Shown here: in pieces, positions 11,235 through 24,139 of the stretch
Numbering within the stretch: the stretch's first letter is position 1
Layout: every line of letters begins with the position of its first letter
DNA from: Blattamonas nauphoetae
Taxonomy: Eukaryota > Preaxostyla > Oxymonadida
Length of the DNA: 64,000 bases
Assembly: GCA_033064195.1 (NCBI GenBank)
Contig: JARBJD010000083.1
Coordinates: 62,001 to 126,000 of the forward strand
Direction of reading: 5' to 3'
Notes under the pieces: generated by a model
What the model was told of the DNA's origin: nothing
Databases searched by the model: none
The model's input: the letters and a program-made list of their open reading frames with translations, nothing else
Translations under genes and position numbers: made by a program

Positions 11235-14200
11235 TCAAGAGTTCTTGATTTCTCCTTTCAATGAATCCAACAACGACGAAGATAAGACTAATGTCAGTCC
11301 TTCAGAATGAATGAATACTCCATCAAAAACTGTGCAGCAACCCTGAAGAGGATAAAAAGCGATACAGAAACAAACAGCGCGATCGCTGGGTCCTTCCGGT
11401 TTATTATCAACTGGAAGAACTCGACGTTGGATTGCTGGTGGACGCCGACCTGCTTGTACTCGCACAGCACCTTCGTCGACAGCATCACCAGCGCGCACTC
11501 GTTGAGCGGCGGAGGGAGGCGGAGAGTGAAGAGGCGGAGGGTGTCTGTGCGGACGTGGAGGAGGTGGTCGGCCTGCACCGTGCCCTGCCCGCCGAGCAGC
11601 AGGCGCGTGGCGGTGTCGAAGCCGGGGACGATGGGGGAGTGGGGGAGAAGTGGGCTGCATCGGGGGCGTAGGATTGGACGTGAAATGCAGTGACTGAGCT
11701 GAACTGGAGTCGAGAGGGGAATGTTGGTGGCTGTGGACCGAACGCGGTTGAGGAGCACAATGTTGCTGTTGGAGAACTGAAGAAGATGAGATAAAGAGAA
11801 GACAGACCAATCAGAACGTGTTGGCGAGTGAAGAGAGCCGCGAATACACTCCAACCACTCTCGTCTTGCTAATCGCCTGCGAGTTGATGGGCGGAGGGGG
11901 CAGACTGGCTCGTCTGAGCTGACTCGACGAAGATGTAGTTGATGAGGAGCGACTGGGCACTCACCGACAACGCAGACTCAAACAAGAACGGCACAACAAC
12001 CTCCTCCTCGACACTTCGGAACAGCTCCAACGCCTGCTCCACCTAGTCCACAGACAGGACATGCTGTTTGGCGAGAATGGAGGAGAATGGAGGGGGCGGC
12101 TGCACGGGTATACTCGGTGAGAGTGGCAATGTGAAGGCGGGAGTGTTGGTGCTCTGCCACTTCTTCTCCTCGTCCTTCTGTCACATCATGAAGCTGCAGT
12201 CAACAAGAAGGACGAGCAGGTTTTGTCTGGCATACATCCCTTTGGCTGTATGATCAGCGTGCGGATAGCGACGCCGCCGAGGCAGACGAAAAAACAAAGA
12301 GAGTGGAACACGTGGAGAAGGAGGAAGGGTGTCGAGGCGTGCAGGAAGACAGCGGACTCACACAGTACTCAATGCCACCGATCGAACTAGGCAGCGAAGA
12401 AGGAAGCGTGGGGGAGTGGAGGATACAAGGAGAGGACGAGAGAGGAGAACATGGGGAGGATGCGGAAGAAGGCAGTTCCAATCTTTCAGTTCATCCTTCC
12501 TGAACTCGCTGATTCACCCTGTTTCGTAGAAGTCGTTGATGTCGATGTTCGAGAATGAGTAGTTGTTGCACAAGTTGATGAACTCGACCAGCTCCCCAAA
12601 CATCATCCCTCTCTTCGCTGCTTCCAACCAGTGCCTGATGGTCTTCGGCTGTGGCGTGACTGTGTAGTCGAGCACATCGCCGTGTGGGAGGGAGTAGTTA
12701 TTGTTTGTCTGGATCGGCGTGACCTTCATCGTGTACTCCTTCGACGTGGCGATGTTCAGGCTGTCCTGCGCGACGAGGAAGGGCGACGTGAAAGGCGAGG
12801 CCTGATTGGTGGAGTGGAGACGCAGGGCGAGATAGAGCTTTGATGCGATTAGCTTCTTCTTCAGAGATAACAGTGACGAGTTGTTCTCTCCCATCTGCTA
12901 CCAAAACGAGTTCATTTCGGAGTAGAACGAAGTCATTTGGTCTTCGTCGGCCATCCTCATGCCTTCCAGTCTCATCTTCTTCAGAAGAGCGTAGAGGAGA
13001 ATGGAGAGAGCCTCCGCAAGAGCATCCCCGAACGGGATGGTGCAGAGGGAGTCGATTGGAATGCGTGTTGATGCTGACTGTCTGTGTGGTTGTTGTTTTG
13101 AAGCATCCGTTGATGAACGGCAAGTGGAGCAGCGAATACGGGTTGTCCAGCGGGAGAAGCTCGTGAAACATCAGTGGATCCTAATATTTGTGTGATTCAC
13201 ACGAGCAGATCGTGTTCGGCGGGATGGCTGCTGCTGTAGTGTTGAGTGCCGGCGTGCAGAAGAGAGAGTGGGCGAGCGAGCGCATGTTGAGGAGGGTGTG
13301 CGTGTCGGAGACAGATGCGACCGGCGACGAGCCCTTGAGGGATGTTGAGAGGAGGTTGAAGTTGAGGAAGGTCAGATACACTGGGATGAGGACAACAGCG
13401 CTGACTGACTGCTGAATCGCTTTGTTCAGTTCGTACAACGGGATCTTCTGAGACTCGACGCTGGTGCTGAGGCTGCCCTCGCTCTCCGTCTCGTCTTCGT
13501 ACTCCGACGCGTCTGAGCCGAAGAGGAGCTCGTTCTGTGTCTCGAGTTTCTGCTCCTGTTCGAATGCCTCGAAGAAGGAGCGGATGACAGCGTGGGAGAT
13601 GACAGGGGTGGATGTGAAGAGCGAGGCCGAGCTGAGCGGAGAGATGGGGCTTAGCTTTGTGTCTGTCTTCTCCACTCCAGATTCGTTCAGCTTCTTTTTC
13701 TTTTCATCGACGAGTCGCTCCCGCTTGCTGTCCCTTTCATCGACGACTCGGTGTCTTTCTGCGTCGAAGGCTCGGTGTCGCTGACTCGCTCGTGTCTCAG
13801 CGGAGTGCCCGTGACAGATCTGGCAAGGATGGTGGACTGGATGTGGACGGAGGGGAAGAAGAGGTGGTGTGTGCGGGTGAGGGGCGCGGAGAGGAGGGCT
13901 GACGAGTCGATGTTCGACTTCTTTCGCACAATCGTCATTGCGTACGGATACGACATCAACTTGCCCCGCCCGTGCATCGAGAACGACGACTGTCTTGTCA
14001 GTAGCGGGCGCACAGCGACGAACTGAGAATCAGGTTTCTCGCTCGCGCTGAGCGAGTCATCGTCCGTGTTATGCCCCGAGGACAAATGGTGGAATGAGGA
14101 CACAGGAATCTGGCTAAGAGTGCTGTGATGCGAATGAAATGACGGTGACCGTGTTTTCCTCTGCTCGGACTGATCTGTTGATGAAATGAAATTGATATTG

Positions 14201-14250
14201 TCGTCCAGACGTGGTTTGGGCGGAATAGGACGAGATCGAACGACTGGCTT
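11235..14250 (-). pseudogene. captured multi-exon host gene in element H1
   Basis: Minus-strand coding pieces in order: 13687-14103 (contains RGKLMSYPYAMTIVRKKSN), 13181-13675 (contains VSAVVLIPVYLTFLNFN), 12514-12894 (contains KTIRHWLEAAKRGMMFGEL) and 11294-11660 (contains LCEYKQVGVHQQSNVEFFQL). All four look like exons of a real protein, lie in one orientation, and are separated by short non-coding or frame-shifted gaps. The whole is not open as it stands. No family was recognised. It is most likely a gene captured by the transposon, because the hAT ends and TSD enclose it. Confidence 0.5.
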
Positions 14251-17200
14251 CTTTGTATGGCAGAGAGAATGTGAGATGATACGGGGGTGTTGTGAGATTG
14301 TCGAGGGACAGGAATAAAATGGTCCAGATTAGACAAAGAAAGGCCCGGGGAAGGCACGGTGAGGAGTGATGTGAGGGTGAGTATGTCTGAATGAGCCTTT
14401 GGCTGGAAATAGAATTTGCAGTGTTTGATGGAGATTAAATCTTGTTTTCTCATGTTCTCTCCAATATTCCCGTCTCTCATTCCAATTACGAACAAACTCA
14501 GTTTGAACGATCTCTTGCTGAATGCAATCTTGTTCATGTCTTTCGAGAGTATGGTTGAGGCAAACGATGGCAAAACACTTTCTGATGTTGGCATCTTGTA
14601 TTTATTTTGAATCATCAGTGTAGATTTGGACTTGCTTTCATTTTTGTTTCGGAGCTGAACTTGTGGAATTCTTTGTCCAAATTGGACAGTTATACTTCTC
14701 ACTTCTTCCTTCTTCTGAAGATGCCTATTGATGATCTTCAGACACATCATCCAAGCCTTTTGATCCCCTGCTTTCTGATTCTGACATTGCGATCCTTGTC
14801 CAACTCGAGAGTCTTGCATTGTTTGGAAGGACAGTGTATTATTCTAGTGATGGTCGAAGTTTCGCTTGAGATTCCTAATCAGATTGTGATCATGGCGAAT
14901 ATTGTAGTGATTCTAAAGAGTCGAAATTGGATCATCTCCACTTCGCTCTCCTTTCATGAGTAATCATTCGTTGACAACGATTTACGCCAGGTGTGAGCAC
15001 TTTGGAGAGAACACAATCGTCAGAAGAGGAGAATACCGTTCATGAGGAAAAAACAGGAGATGAGAAAATGGATGGACATTTGGGGCTGCGAATTAAGAGG
15101 GATACAAGCAATAATAGAGAAAATAATGAGGAGACAGACAATTTGCACATCTTTGTGGATTCAACTACTCAAATAAGCCATTGTTCACAAGACTAATTCG
15201 ATCAATCCTGGACTTTTTTATTTCTTTCCATTGAAATCAGAATGATATCAAATAGGAGTATGAGACTTCTCACGGGATACCTGGATAATTCCCATCCCAT
15301 TTCTTCCTGATTCACATTATTCACAGCGAGTCACTGATTCCCGCGCAAATTATGGAGACTTTTGGAAAGGCCTGGTCGTCGTTTGGAGCACGGGAAACTA
15401 GCAGCTTTGATGGAAGGAGTGGTGACGTCCTCTTACAGGGGGGTGATGAGTTCCATTCGCAAGGCTTGATTGGGAGGCCCCACTCATCTTGACAGATGGG
15501 GTTGTCCGAGAAAGCTGAACTTGGGCATTCTCCGGACTGTCCATTCCTTCTTCGAATGGACATGTCACTGTCAAATCGCTTATGCGCCTTGTGTCCGCAA
15601 ACAGATCCACAAATAAGTTGCTCCTGGCGATTGAAGGGTTGTAACAATGCAGAGGAGATTTCCTTCGCTCCTCTTCTCTACGATTGAGCCGTCAAGTGGT
15701 GTCAATTTCGAAAATGGAACCATCGTTTCGCTTCCGATTCAGATTGAGAAAGGGTTCTTTCCTTCATTCTCTAAGAAACGAGAGCAAGTACGAGAACGAG
15801 CGCAGCAACAACGGAAGAGATGCTCTTGGCACCTTCGGCGTCTTTGAAGGCTTGGACAGTGAACCTGCCGCCATCGGTGATTTCGAGGTCGGCGGTGGGA
15901 TCGGTCTGAGAAGCAACTTGCGGTCGTTGAAAATGAAGTCAACATCAATCGTGCCAGCAAAGTGAGTCCACTTGAATATGTAACCTTGGTTGACGAAGTC
16001 GGTGTTGGATGTCGCAGCGACGGTGGTGAGCTTGAACTCTTGCTTGCCACATTCTGGGAGAGCGGCTGGGAGGATGCCGTTCTCAATGGTGAGGGCGAGG
16101 TGTCCCTTGGTAACGTCCCTCTTGTCATCTTCGACGTAGGTGAGCCTTGGGACCGCAGTTGCTTTCTTAATTCCTGCTTTCGTTTCAGCGAACAAATTGA
16201 TGAGTGTTGTTCTTCTTCTGTTTGTAAAATCGATTCTGCTTTCTTCAGGTTTGTATTAAATTCATCAAAGTGGTCTGTGATTTCCCTCTGGTGGGAGAAC
16301 TCGTGTTGTGTCGAGAATGGTGTTGGAGGCTGACGCAATCCTGAAAACTGGAATACAGGATTGAGAATTGGCGATTGTCGACCAGAACTGGGAATTTTGT
16401 GAGCTCGGAAATGAGATTTCACCCTCAGAACCTTTTCTTCACGACTGGCTCGAAGTATTGGCTGTTAGCATGCCAGCATTGGAATTTTTCCTTGAGTGGT
16501 CGATCTATCTCATGCCCTTGGGTCTTTTTGTGACATGTTCTTTGCCGTTTGACATTGGATCCACCGTACGAACATGTTTTCCAATTGTTCTTGATAACTT
16601 CGTGATGTCGAGTTAATGCGAGTGGTGAGGAGATGAAATGACCTTGTTGAATCGCGAATGTTCATTTGTTGAGTTGATCGAAGCGTCAAAGTGTTGAGTT
16701 CATTCCTTCTTATGGTGGTACTCAGTTGTGAGGTCGAACTTGACTTCCCCCCATTTTTCACCATTGAAAGCAAGGATTAGTGCCGATTGTAACTTGGACA
16801 ACAGATTCTTGCCGAAGATGCAAGATATAATGCATGAAATCGCGGTAACTGTTGATGATCTGGATCGACATCGGACTGTTGTGATATGGCATCATTTGGC
16901 TCAAAAACGACGAACGGATATCTTCCGAGCCATGAATCGAAAAGTCTCATGCATTTATGAGGATCGGCACCTGCTTGTTTGAACTTAGGAGTCGTGGGAA
17001 AATTGTCCAGATAGGACAAGTGTTGGCTCGTGTGGCGAGTGTCTTGACCTCAATGAGAAGGGGGTAAACAATTTCCAGGATAAAGAGGTGCTTCCCTCAT
17101 GTTGCCTCGTTGCTGGACGTGATGAAGTTCTCCACGGAATTGGAACTCTATCTTTGTTCCTGCCTCCTCGTCGTTGTGAATTGCTGCTGTCCCGTCTTTC

Positions 17201-18084
17201 TAGTGACTCTCGTAATGGCAATATCAATCTGAATAGCATCCTGGCAGTCGACGGAGTTCTGTTTCGATGTCCAATTCAACTTGCTTGCCCTGTGTCGAGA
17301 AGATGTTTCGAACAATAACCGCAATTGATTCCACTTCAATGGCACTATCTTGAGCGCCATGAACGGTGAAACAGTTGAATTTTGCATGAATTGGGAGCGT
17401 GAAGTATTCTTCCGAAATTGGTTCGGTGTCGAAATGGAAACATCTGATGTAATTATCGACATTTGGAAGCAGTTGTCTGAGTCAACCTCATGTGATGACT
17501 TGTCGCATGATCACGACAAGTCCCTTGACAAAGGCTGGAATGGCTTAAACGGTTGAAGGTTGAAATGAGGTATTTCGATAGTAATGAGCTCGAAAATAGT
17601 AATCATGATAACGAATCCGAATAGTGCCAAAGATAGTGTTGCAGTTTAAGACGAGGAGGTCATTATTTTCTGTTAGAAATATTTTGATCAGGCCAGCCCC
17701 TAATATCATTTCAGGGTACTCGCTGTGTTGAGGAGCCCTCGTTTGGGCTTGGAGTGACCAGAGGGAACTCCACACCGAGTCCATCGAGCTGCACGGCCAA
17801 GCTAACGTCCCATACAGCTGAGACGAGTCAGACTATGACGAGTCGCAGAACATTACGATCGAAGATGGAGCTGAGTCTGTTGAGACTGTCACTGCACTTT
17901 CTACAATCACTGCCCGGTCAATTTCTTTATTTTTCTTTGATTCGATTTGGTTGGAGTCGACATTTGATTGCCGGCCGGATCCCTCGTTGCCATGATATGG
18001 GTCTCTGATGAACTATAGTTGAAAACGCTGATGAACTATAGTCAGTCCCCAAGAGAATGAAAACTTAAGAAGGAAGAGTGAGAA

Positions 18085-21000
18085 TCACGATCTGATGTCG
18101 AGTTGAGCGCTCGCTTTCCGATTCCCTGGGTCTTCGTCTGCTGCATCCACCGAGCACAGCACTCCCACAACTGATTTCAGACTCGGCCGCTCTTTCGGGT
18201 CCAGCGAGAGGCTCTGCGAGATCAGAGTCCGAATTCCTTCATCCAACACAAGTTTCGTGTTCGGCTGAACTCCTCCCTCGTTCTGACGCCCAGCATTCGC
18301 TTCGTCCATCTCTTTCCACGGCACTTCTCCTGTCCAGATCTCCCAAAGAACAAGACCAAGACTGAACACGAGCGCCGACTCTCCATCAATCTTCTCCCCA
18401 TTCCACGCTCCAATCTCAGGCGCTCGCCATCGAAGGCCCTCAGCTGCCTTTCCTGTCGGCGCCGAGAGCCTCTCCCCGAAAAAAGACTGCTCGCATTCCG
18501 GCGGCTGTTCTTGTTCTTGTTCTGGAATTTCGTTTTCGTTCTTCACTTCTGTCTCTTCAATCCTTTCCTCTATCGGCGCCAATCGAAGCAGAACCGACGA
18601 ATTGTTCACCAACACACAGTGCGGTGAGAAGTGCGTCACAATTCCACTGTTCTTGTGCTCCTTCCAGATTCGTTCAAGAATCTTTGCAACTCGGACTGAC
18701 ATCGTTCGCTTGTCAAACGATCTCTGCTTTTCTTGTCGGTGCAGAATGTCAAACAGCGTGTCCGCTTTCAAACAATCAACAACTCCAACCTCTCCGCACT
18801 CTCCCAACACTTCCACAAACTGGTGGGTCTCCACGGGAAGTTCCTCAGTCTTCTCGCTCCCTCGGACTGGTTGTGGTCTCGCGGTTTGGTTCATCTTGAT
18901 CAGTTGGTCAACACTGTTTTCGATAATCGTTTCTTCCATTTTCTGTTCCAGTTCAATTCGAGCGTCAATCTTCTCGATTTCCATTTCTTGTGGTTCAGGA
19001 TCGGCTGTCAATGATTTCTTCTTTTCTGCTTGTCCCCGTCGACGCCAGCAGACAAACACCACAATCATCAAAAGAAGAACGAGGACACAGAGCGCGATCA
19101 CGAGAGGAAGCCACCATTTCATGTTCTCTTTCACACTTTGAGAACGACGTTCCGAGATCGAAGACTGGATTTGAAATGATTCTGATGTTCGCAATAATTC
19201 TGATGATTGTGCTTCTGATTCAGACGGTGAGACCGATGTCGGTTTTGAGTGTGATCCAAACAAGAGACAACCACGCCATTCCAGTGACGAATCCAGAGAA
19301 GAGAGAGAAGACGACGAGATCGAAACGCAGATGTGAGTCTCGTTCTTCCAGTCTGTCGATTCCGAAGACAGATCAAACGATTTCGCTCTTCCCACAGTCT
19401 CCGATTTCGATGAAGCAATCTCAAACACTTCCAAACACAGACCACACGGAATCAGTGTCGATCCAACAATCCACATCGAGAATGTTTTGTTCTTCTTTGA
19501 GAACTCGCTCGATGACTCCGAAGAGGAGAGTGTTGGGACGAAGAGAGGAGCAGAACGAATCGATTCCAGTCCTTCCAACGAACAGTCGTTTTGAGAGATC
19601 CACGGCGAAGGGCTTGTCGGTGTCCCATCTCCTCCACTCAGACTCCCAATCATCATCGTTCCTCCAGACGAGCAGGCGATGTTCCGACGAGCAGAAGGGA
19701 AGAGAGCATCGTGAGGCGAGTTGTCGAAGAATGACGAAGAAACAATCGACAGATTGCCTCCTTCCATCCAAACAGCTCCAGACGAGAGCAAAGAGAAAGA
19801 CGAAGAGACAAGTTTGGTTTTTGAGTTTTTGAGAACGAACGCTCCACTCTTCCACGAACAAGAGAAGGGCTCAGAATTCAATGTCGGAGAGGGAGACAGT
19901 GAAGATCCAACAATCGAACAGAGCTGGAGCGTCAGAGTGCCATTCACAACAACAACGAAGATCAGAGAAGACGACGATGCGAGCACAACATCAACATGGT
20001 TCAATAACAGCGATGCCTCTGTGATCGAAATCATTCCTTCCTCCTCTTCCAGCGTTGGCAATGCAGACAAAAACAATTCGGGTTTGGTCGTCTCTCCTGA
20101 TTTCACTCCAACTTCCATCCCTTTCGAGATCACAATCTGTTTCGATTGGGTTGTGTTGTGCACGATGTCCAGCGTCACTTTTGAAACTCCAATTCCATCA
20201 ACAATCCACCACGCTGCTTCAATCATCGAGCACGGCAAGCTCTCTTCCCCACAAAACCATTCTGACGATCCAGATGACGAGTCAACGAACAGCGTCATCT
20301 TCGAAGGACCAGGTTTGGTTTCGAATGAAAGAGATGGATCAAACAGAATCACGCCATCATCCTCATCCAATCCAACAATTGACGAGATTGTGTAGTTCCT
20401 CGAGAATTCCAGAGAATCTGGCCATCCAATCCGAAGTCGCGAGGATTCAGCATGTTCAGCATCAACCACTCCAATCACAAAAGAGAGAGACGGAGAGAGT
20501 GTGACTCGGAAGTCTTTCACAACTGGCAGGTCCGATCCAATAAACGAAACGGAACACGATGTCAGAAGAGTGTTGGTGAAAGCGAACGAAGCGGAGAGAA
20601 GACGAGGAGGGAACGGAATTCTCGCTGTGATTCCATCGTTCACAATGAATGAAGCTGTTTCGCCTGTTTTGATGCTCACTGTGTATTCCTTCCCAAATGC
20701 TAAGAAATCCTCACTTTCCGAACTCGAAACAGGGAAATCGACGAAACAGTGTGTCGCATCTGTTGCGTGGAGAGACGAAACAGATGGCCAGAATGTCGAT
20801 CCATCTTTCAGCCAGATCAATCCCATCGCAGAATCAAGTGCTCGTCCTTCGAAGAAGAGACGCACCACAGTTCCACCTCCGTCACACACATCTTCTCACA
20901 AGACTCAATTCGGGATGGTTCGTCACTGATCAACACACAATTCGCTTCAAACAGGAGCTCAGGGTCAGCTCCTTTTCTCGGAAGCTCTTCACATCCAATC

Positions 21001-24000
21001 TTTCCCCAAATTCTAAGTCTGATCCCAAAACAGGATAAACAACTGCTGATCCTTCCCATTTCCCCAATGATTCAACAAACTTCATCTCCACTATCAACCG
21101 ACTCTTTCCTGACTTGCTCAGATCACAAGATAAATCTCATTCGAATTCAACTCTCGTCCTGACATCGAGAAAAGAACTCGCTTTCCAACAGAATCCAGAC
21201 CAACAACAGAGAACGAGACAAGTCGCGTCGGTTCCGCATCAGTCTTGAATGTCAGTCCAGACGCAAACAGCACAGCATCGTTCGACGAGTCCGTCACATT
21301 CACCACTGTGTAGTTTGTGTCGTATTTCAGTTCAATTTCTGAATCGATCAGCGAGAACAGCAGTGCTGTCCCGTTTCCATTTGTCGCTGAGCTGAACGAC
21401 ATATTCATCTTTGCTGGTGTTTGTGTCCCTGTTTCATTGAGATGCAGAGTGTATGTCTCAACAACTGACATCACACGCCCTTCCACTGACACTTCTGCTT
21501 TCTTCGATAAGTCAAAAGACGCGTGAATGACACACTCGTGAGGCGGGATGGTTCGGTTGGTGTTCGGAATGTGGGTGATGACGTTGAAACTATCTGTTTG
21601 CCATCCAAAGACACAAAAGAGCTCACTTTGTATTCTGTCCCATATTTCAGATCTGCTTTCGAAAACGGATACAGTTTGGCTGTCCATTCTGTCAATCTCG
21701 ATTCCGACGAAGGAAGAAGATCAACTGTGAGAGTCGATGGTTCTTCCACTCCCACTTCTGTCACCCTCACTTTGTATCCAGACGCCACAAATCCTGTTCC
21801 AACAAATCCAATCGTCATTGAATCGCTTCCATCCGTTTGCTCGATTCCGGTCAGTGTTGCTGGTGGATAGGGAATGGAGAACGAAAATGATGTCGCCAGG
21901 ATGAGTGGCTGCGAATCACACAACACTTCAACAACTTCATATTCCTCTTCATATTTCAGTTTCGTCGAGTCTGTCGAGGAGACTGGGCTTGTTCCTGTCA
22001 GCGAGCCAGATGAGAGAGAAAGTGAGATTGCGAAGTCATTGTTTTCTGAATCCTTCACTTTCATCGAATATGTTCCTGTTTTCAGAAAACATCCAGTCAG
22101 TTCGAATGATGCGTCGCTAGTTCCTTCCAGTTCTGCGGAGACTGACAGAATCGACGCATCGATTGACCAGCCAGGAATGCTGGCAGTTCGGATCGTGTAC
22201 AACTTCCCTTCGGAGAGGATGGGAGAACACCCTCCAATCCAATCGACACTTCGACTGTTCCTGTCGACGACTTGATGTCTGCTGTCCCGAATTCGATGTG
22301 CACGAGACGAGGAACAGTCGATCCCTCCAACAGCACTCCCATCGTTCCCTTCACTTCTTTTGTTGTTCTGATCGTGATCGTTGCTGTGTCCTCTCCCATC
22401 GACACTTCAAACGAAGAGATGTCTGTCTTCTCCTCTTCTGTCAGTTGAGGAACAAGTGTGCTGTCATTAATGTTGCCAATCGCGAAATTCACATTTGGCG
22501 AGCCAGAAGTGGAATCACAAAACTTGAACGTGTCCGAGTTGGCGATTGGAGATGACATCAGAAGGAAGATGATGTCCTTCGAGCTTGGTCGGTCAGAGCA
22601 CGCACATTCTCTGAATTGGAGGAAGGAGAAGTCAATCGACGGATTCCTTTCGATGCTGAGAGCACCGCCATATTCTGCCGCTTTGCATAAAACTAAAGCA
22701 CAGTTTGAGAGAGTGAATGGTGAGTTGAAGGAGCTCACCGCACCTCCACATTGAGCACTACAAGTCTCGAAGAAGCATCTGTCCATTGTCAGTTGGGAGG
22801 AAGACATGACGAGGAGACCACCACCGTAATTGCCGATCAATTCAACCGTCTTGCATTCGGTGAAGGAGGATCGTGAGATCTCAACGGGATAGTTATCGGA
22901 GGAAGAATAATGTACGTTGATGGCACCTCCATCATCATTCTCAGCTGTGACTGAGCATTTGTGGAAGTAACACAGGTCAATGGTGAGAGATGCTAATGTC
23001 CAATAAAGACTGATCGCAGCGGCACCCAAACCGTCTCCGTCAGATGTTGTCATTTCGTTGAACGAGCAGAGAGTGTACGAGACAGATTTGATGCTTGAAC
23101 CGTAGCCGATTTTAAATCTGTCACCTTGGACGAACTCGGTGAACGACTCTGATTTTGCGGTTTCGGAGTTCCCTTCGCGAACGCACGAAAAGAACGAAGT
23201 GTTCACACATCTCAAACTCCCTCCCAAATTCACATCCAACATTCCCGTCCCGCGGTCGTGGTTCGAGCTCAAACAAATCGAACTCCCAACAATTCGCTGA
23301 ACAACATTTCCAAATCCCTTCCCACTTTTCCCAAAATCACCAACTCTGTCCGAACGGCTGCTCATGTTCACCAATGAGCAAAATTCCATCCCAGTGTCCA
23401 TCCATCCCACCAAAGCTGATCTAAAATCTCGATTCTCATTTGAAGCCATCCCAAAAGAGAAGAGAGGGCCGGTTCCCATCCAAAGTGTCTGCGACTTCAT
23501 CGAGATCCCTCTTCCAACAACGGAGATTGATTCTGATCCTCCAATGTGTTCACTTTCACGTTCAGATCCAGAAATCTCGTCATCATTTCGCGAATGGCAT
23601 ACATCAACAAACGGAGCAACAAAATGTCGAGGCGATTCGTGAGTGCACTGCGAGACCACAATCGAAGATGAAGATCCGCACATTCCGTCGCCAGAGCAGC
23701 GCATCACCAATGGAGAGTGCAATCCATCCGAAATCACACTGCTCAGCCACAAATACACTTTCGATGACGACACAACGCACAGTCCTGTTTCGTTCGACAT
23801 GCACAACGCCCGAACTCCTGAAACGCGAAACGAGCTGTTCCAAACCGAAAACATGAACTTCCGGCCTTCAGATTCATCGTAAATATCTGATCTTCGTTCT
23901 TCCACATTGTATTCCAGAATCGTGCGGTTCCCAATCAACGAAACATCCACAGATTCCACTTGGATCGTCCTGGAAATCATTTCTGCATTTGAAAGATAGA

Positions 24001-24139
24001 TCATCTCAATTCCATCTTTTCCAGTGTTCTTCATTCTTCGCTCCAATGTCTTTAGATCCTCCAGAAATAGTGATGACATCTTGTCGACTGGGCGAGCATG
24101 CACATTCGTGAGGATTGCCGCCCAAAGAATGACAATCAT
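18085..24139 (-). pseudogene. receptor-like surface protein with pseudokinase tail, copy 1 (frameshifted)
   Basis: The product starts at 24139 with a signal peptide (MIVILWAAILTNVHA). Beta-helix-type repeats follow (GGAI/GGGL turns with Cys-rich CFF motifs), then several Ig/IPT-like repeats ending in EPSRL or EPTRI, a membrane span (WWLPLVIALCVLVLLLMIVV, about 19070-19130), a CWRRRG stop-transfer and a kinase-like tail. The tail keeps RWRAPE, FSLGLVLWEIWTGEVPW and DPKERPSL, but has HFSPHCVLVNN where HRD should be and no DFG, so it is a pseudokinase. Against copy 2 there are frame breaks near 22215, 21520, 21060-21118 and 20885, plus one extra Ig-like unit (about 20925-21540). Element E follows the stop codon and G lies about 190 bp above the start. 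Confidence 0.75.

Larger units (their letters stand above)
10744..15374. mobile_element. element H1: non-autonomous hAT transposon
   Basis: The ends are CAGGGCTTTCCAAAA on the left and TTTTGGAAAGGCCTG on the right. The 8-bp duplicate GTCGTCGT is exact at 10736-10743 and 15375-15382. F2 supplies the empty site: its sequence runs GTCGTCGTATGGAGC without the insert (around 34805-34820). Eight-bp TSDs and CAGGG ends define hAT. No transposase is present. H2 in this window has the same terminal sequence and encodes one. H1 is largely filled with captured host coding sequence. Confidence 0.9.
8846..17767. mobile_element. element F1: unclassified long-TIR element, degraded, with hAT H1 inside
   Basis: It matches F2 (32861-37195) almost base for base except for the 4.6-kb H1 insertion. 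The ends share an inverted block containing GCTCCTCAACACAGCGAGT and then AATGATATTAGGGGCTGGCC. Both copies are flanked by CTCCA (here 8841-8845 and 17768-17772). Without H1 it is about 4.3 kb. The coding content is short and interrupted many times over, so the copy is broken. No polymerase, integrase, capsid or transposase signature could be read, so the family stays open and a virus-like origin is neither shown nor excluded. The near-identity of the two copies says they spread recently. Confidence 0.7.
4512..18049. mobile_element. element E: large MULE-like transposon carrying nested elements
   Basis: The inverted ends begin GGGACTGACTACAGTTCATC on the left; the right end carries the near-identical complement. 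Each end holds two modules of an AACTATAGTTCATCA-type repeat over about 55 bp. The 9-bp duplicate CAAGAGAAT is exact at 4503-4511 and 18050-18058. The element spans 13.5 kb, but only about 1.2 kb is its own DNA (4512-5124, 8527-8845, 17768-18049); the rest is B with M inside it, and F1 with H1 inside it. Its own DNA holds pieces of a captured minus-strand gene. It landed 27 bp beyond the stop codon of receptor copy 1, in the probable 3' UTR. Confidence 0.85.

Noticed and set aside
18602-20929. Long plus-strand open frames opposite receptor copy 1 (and likewise around 49288-54632 opposite copy 2)
   Set aside because: They are Ser/Arg-rich antisense shadows of the receptor coding; the minus-strand frames carry the signal peptide, membrane span and kinase motifs.
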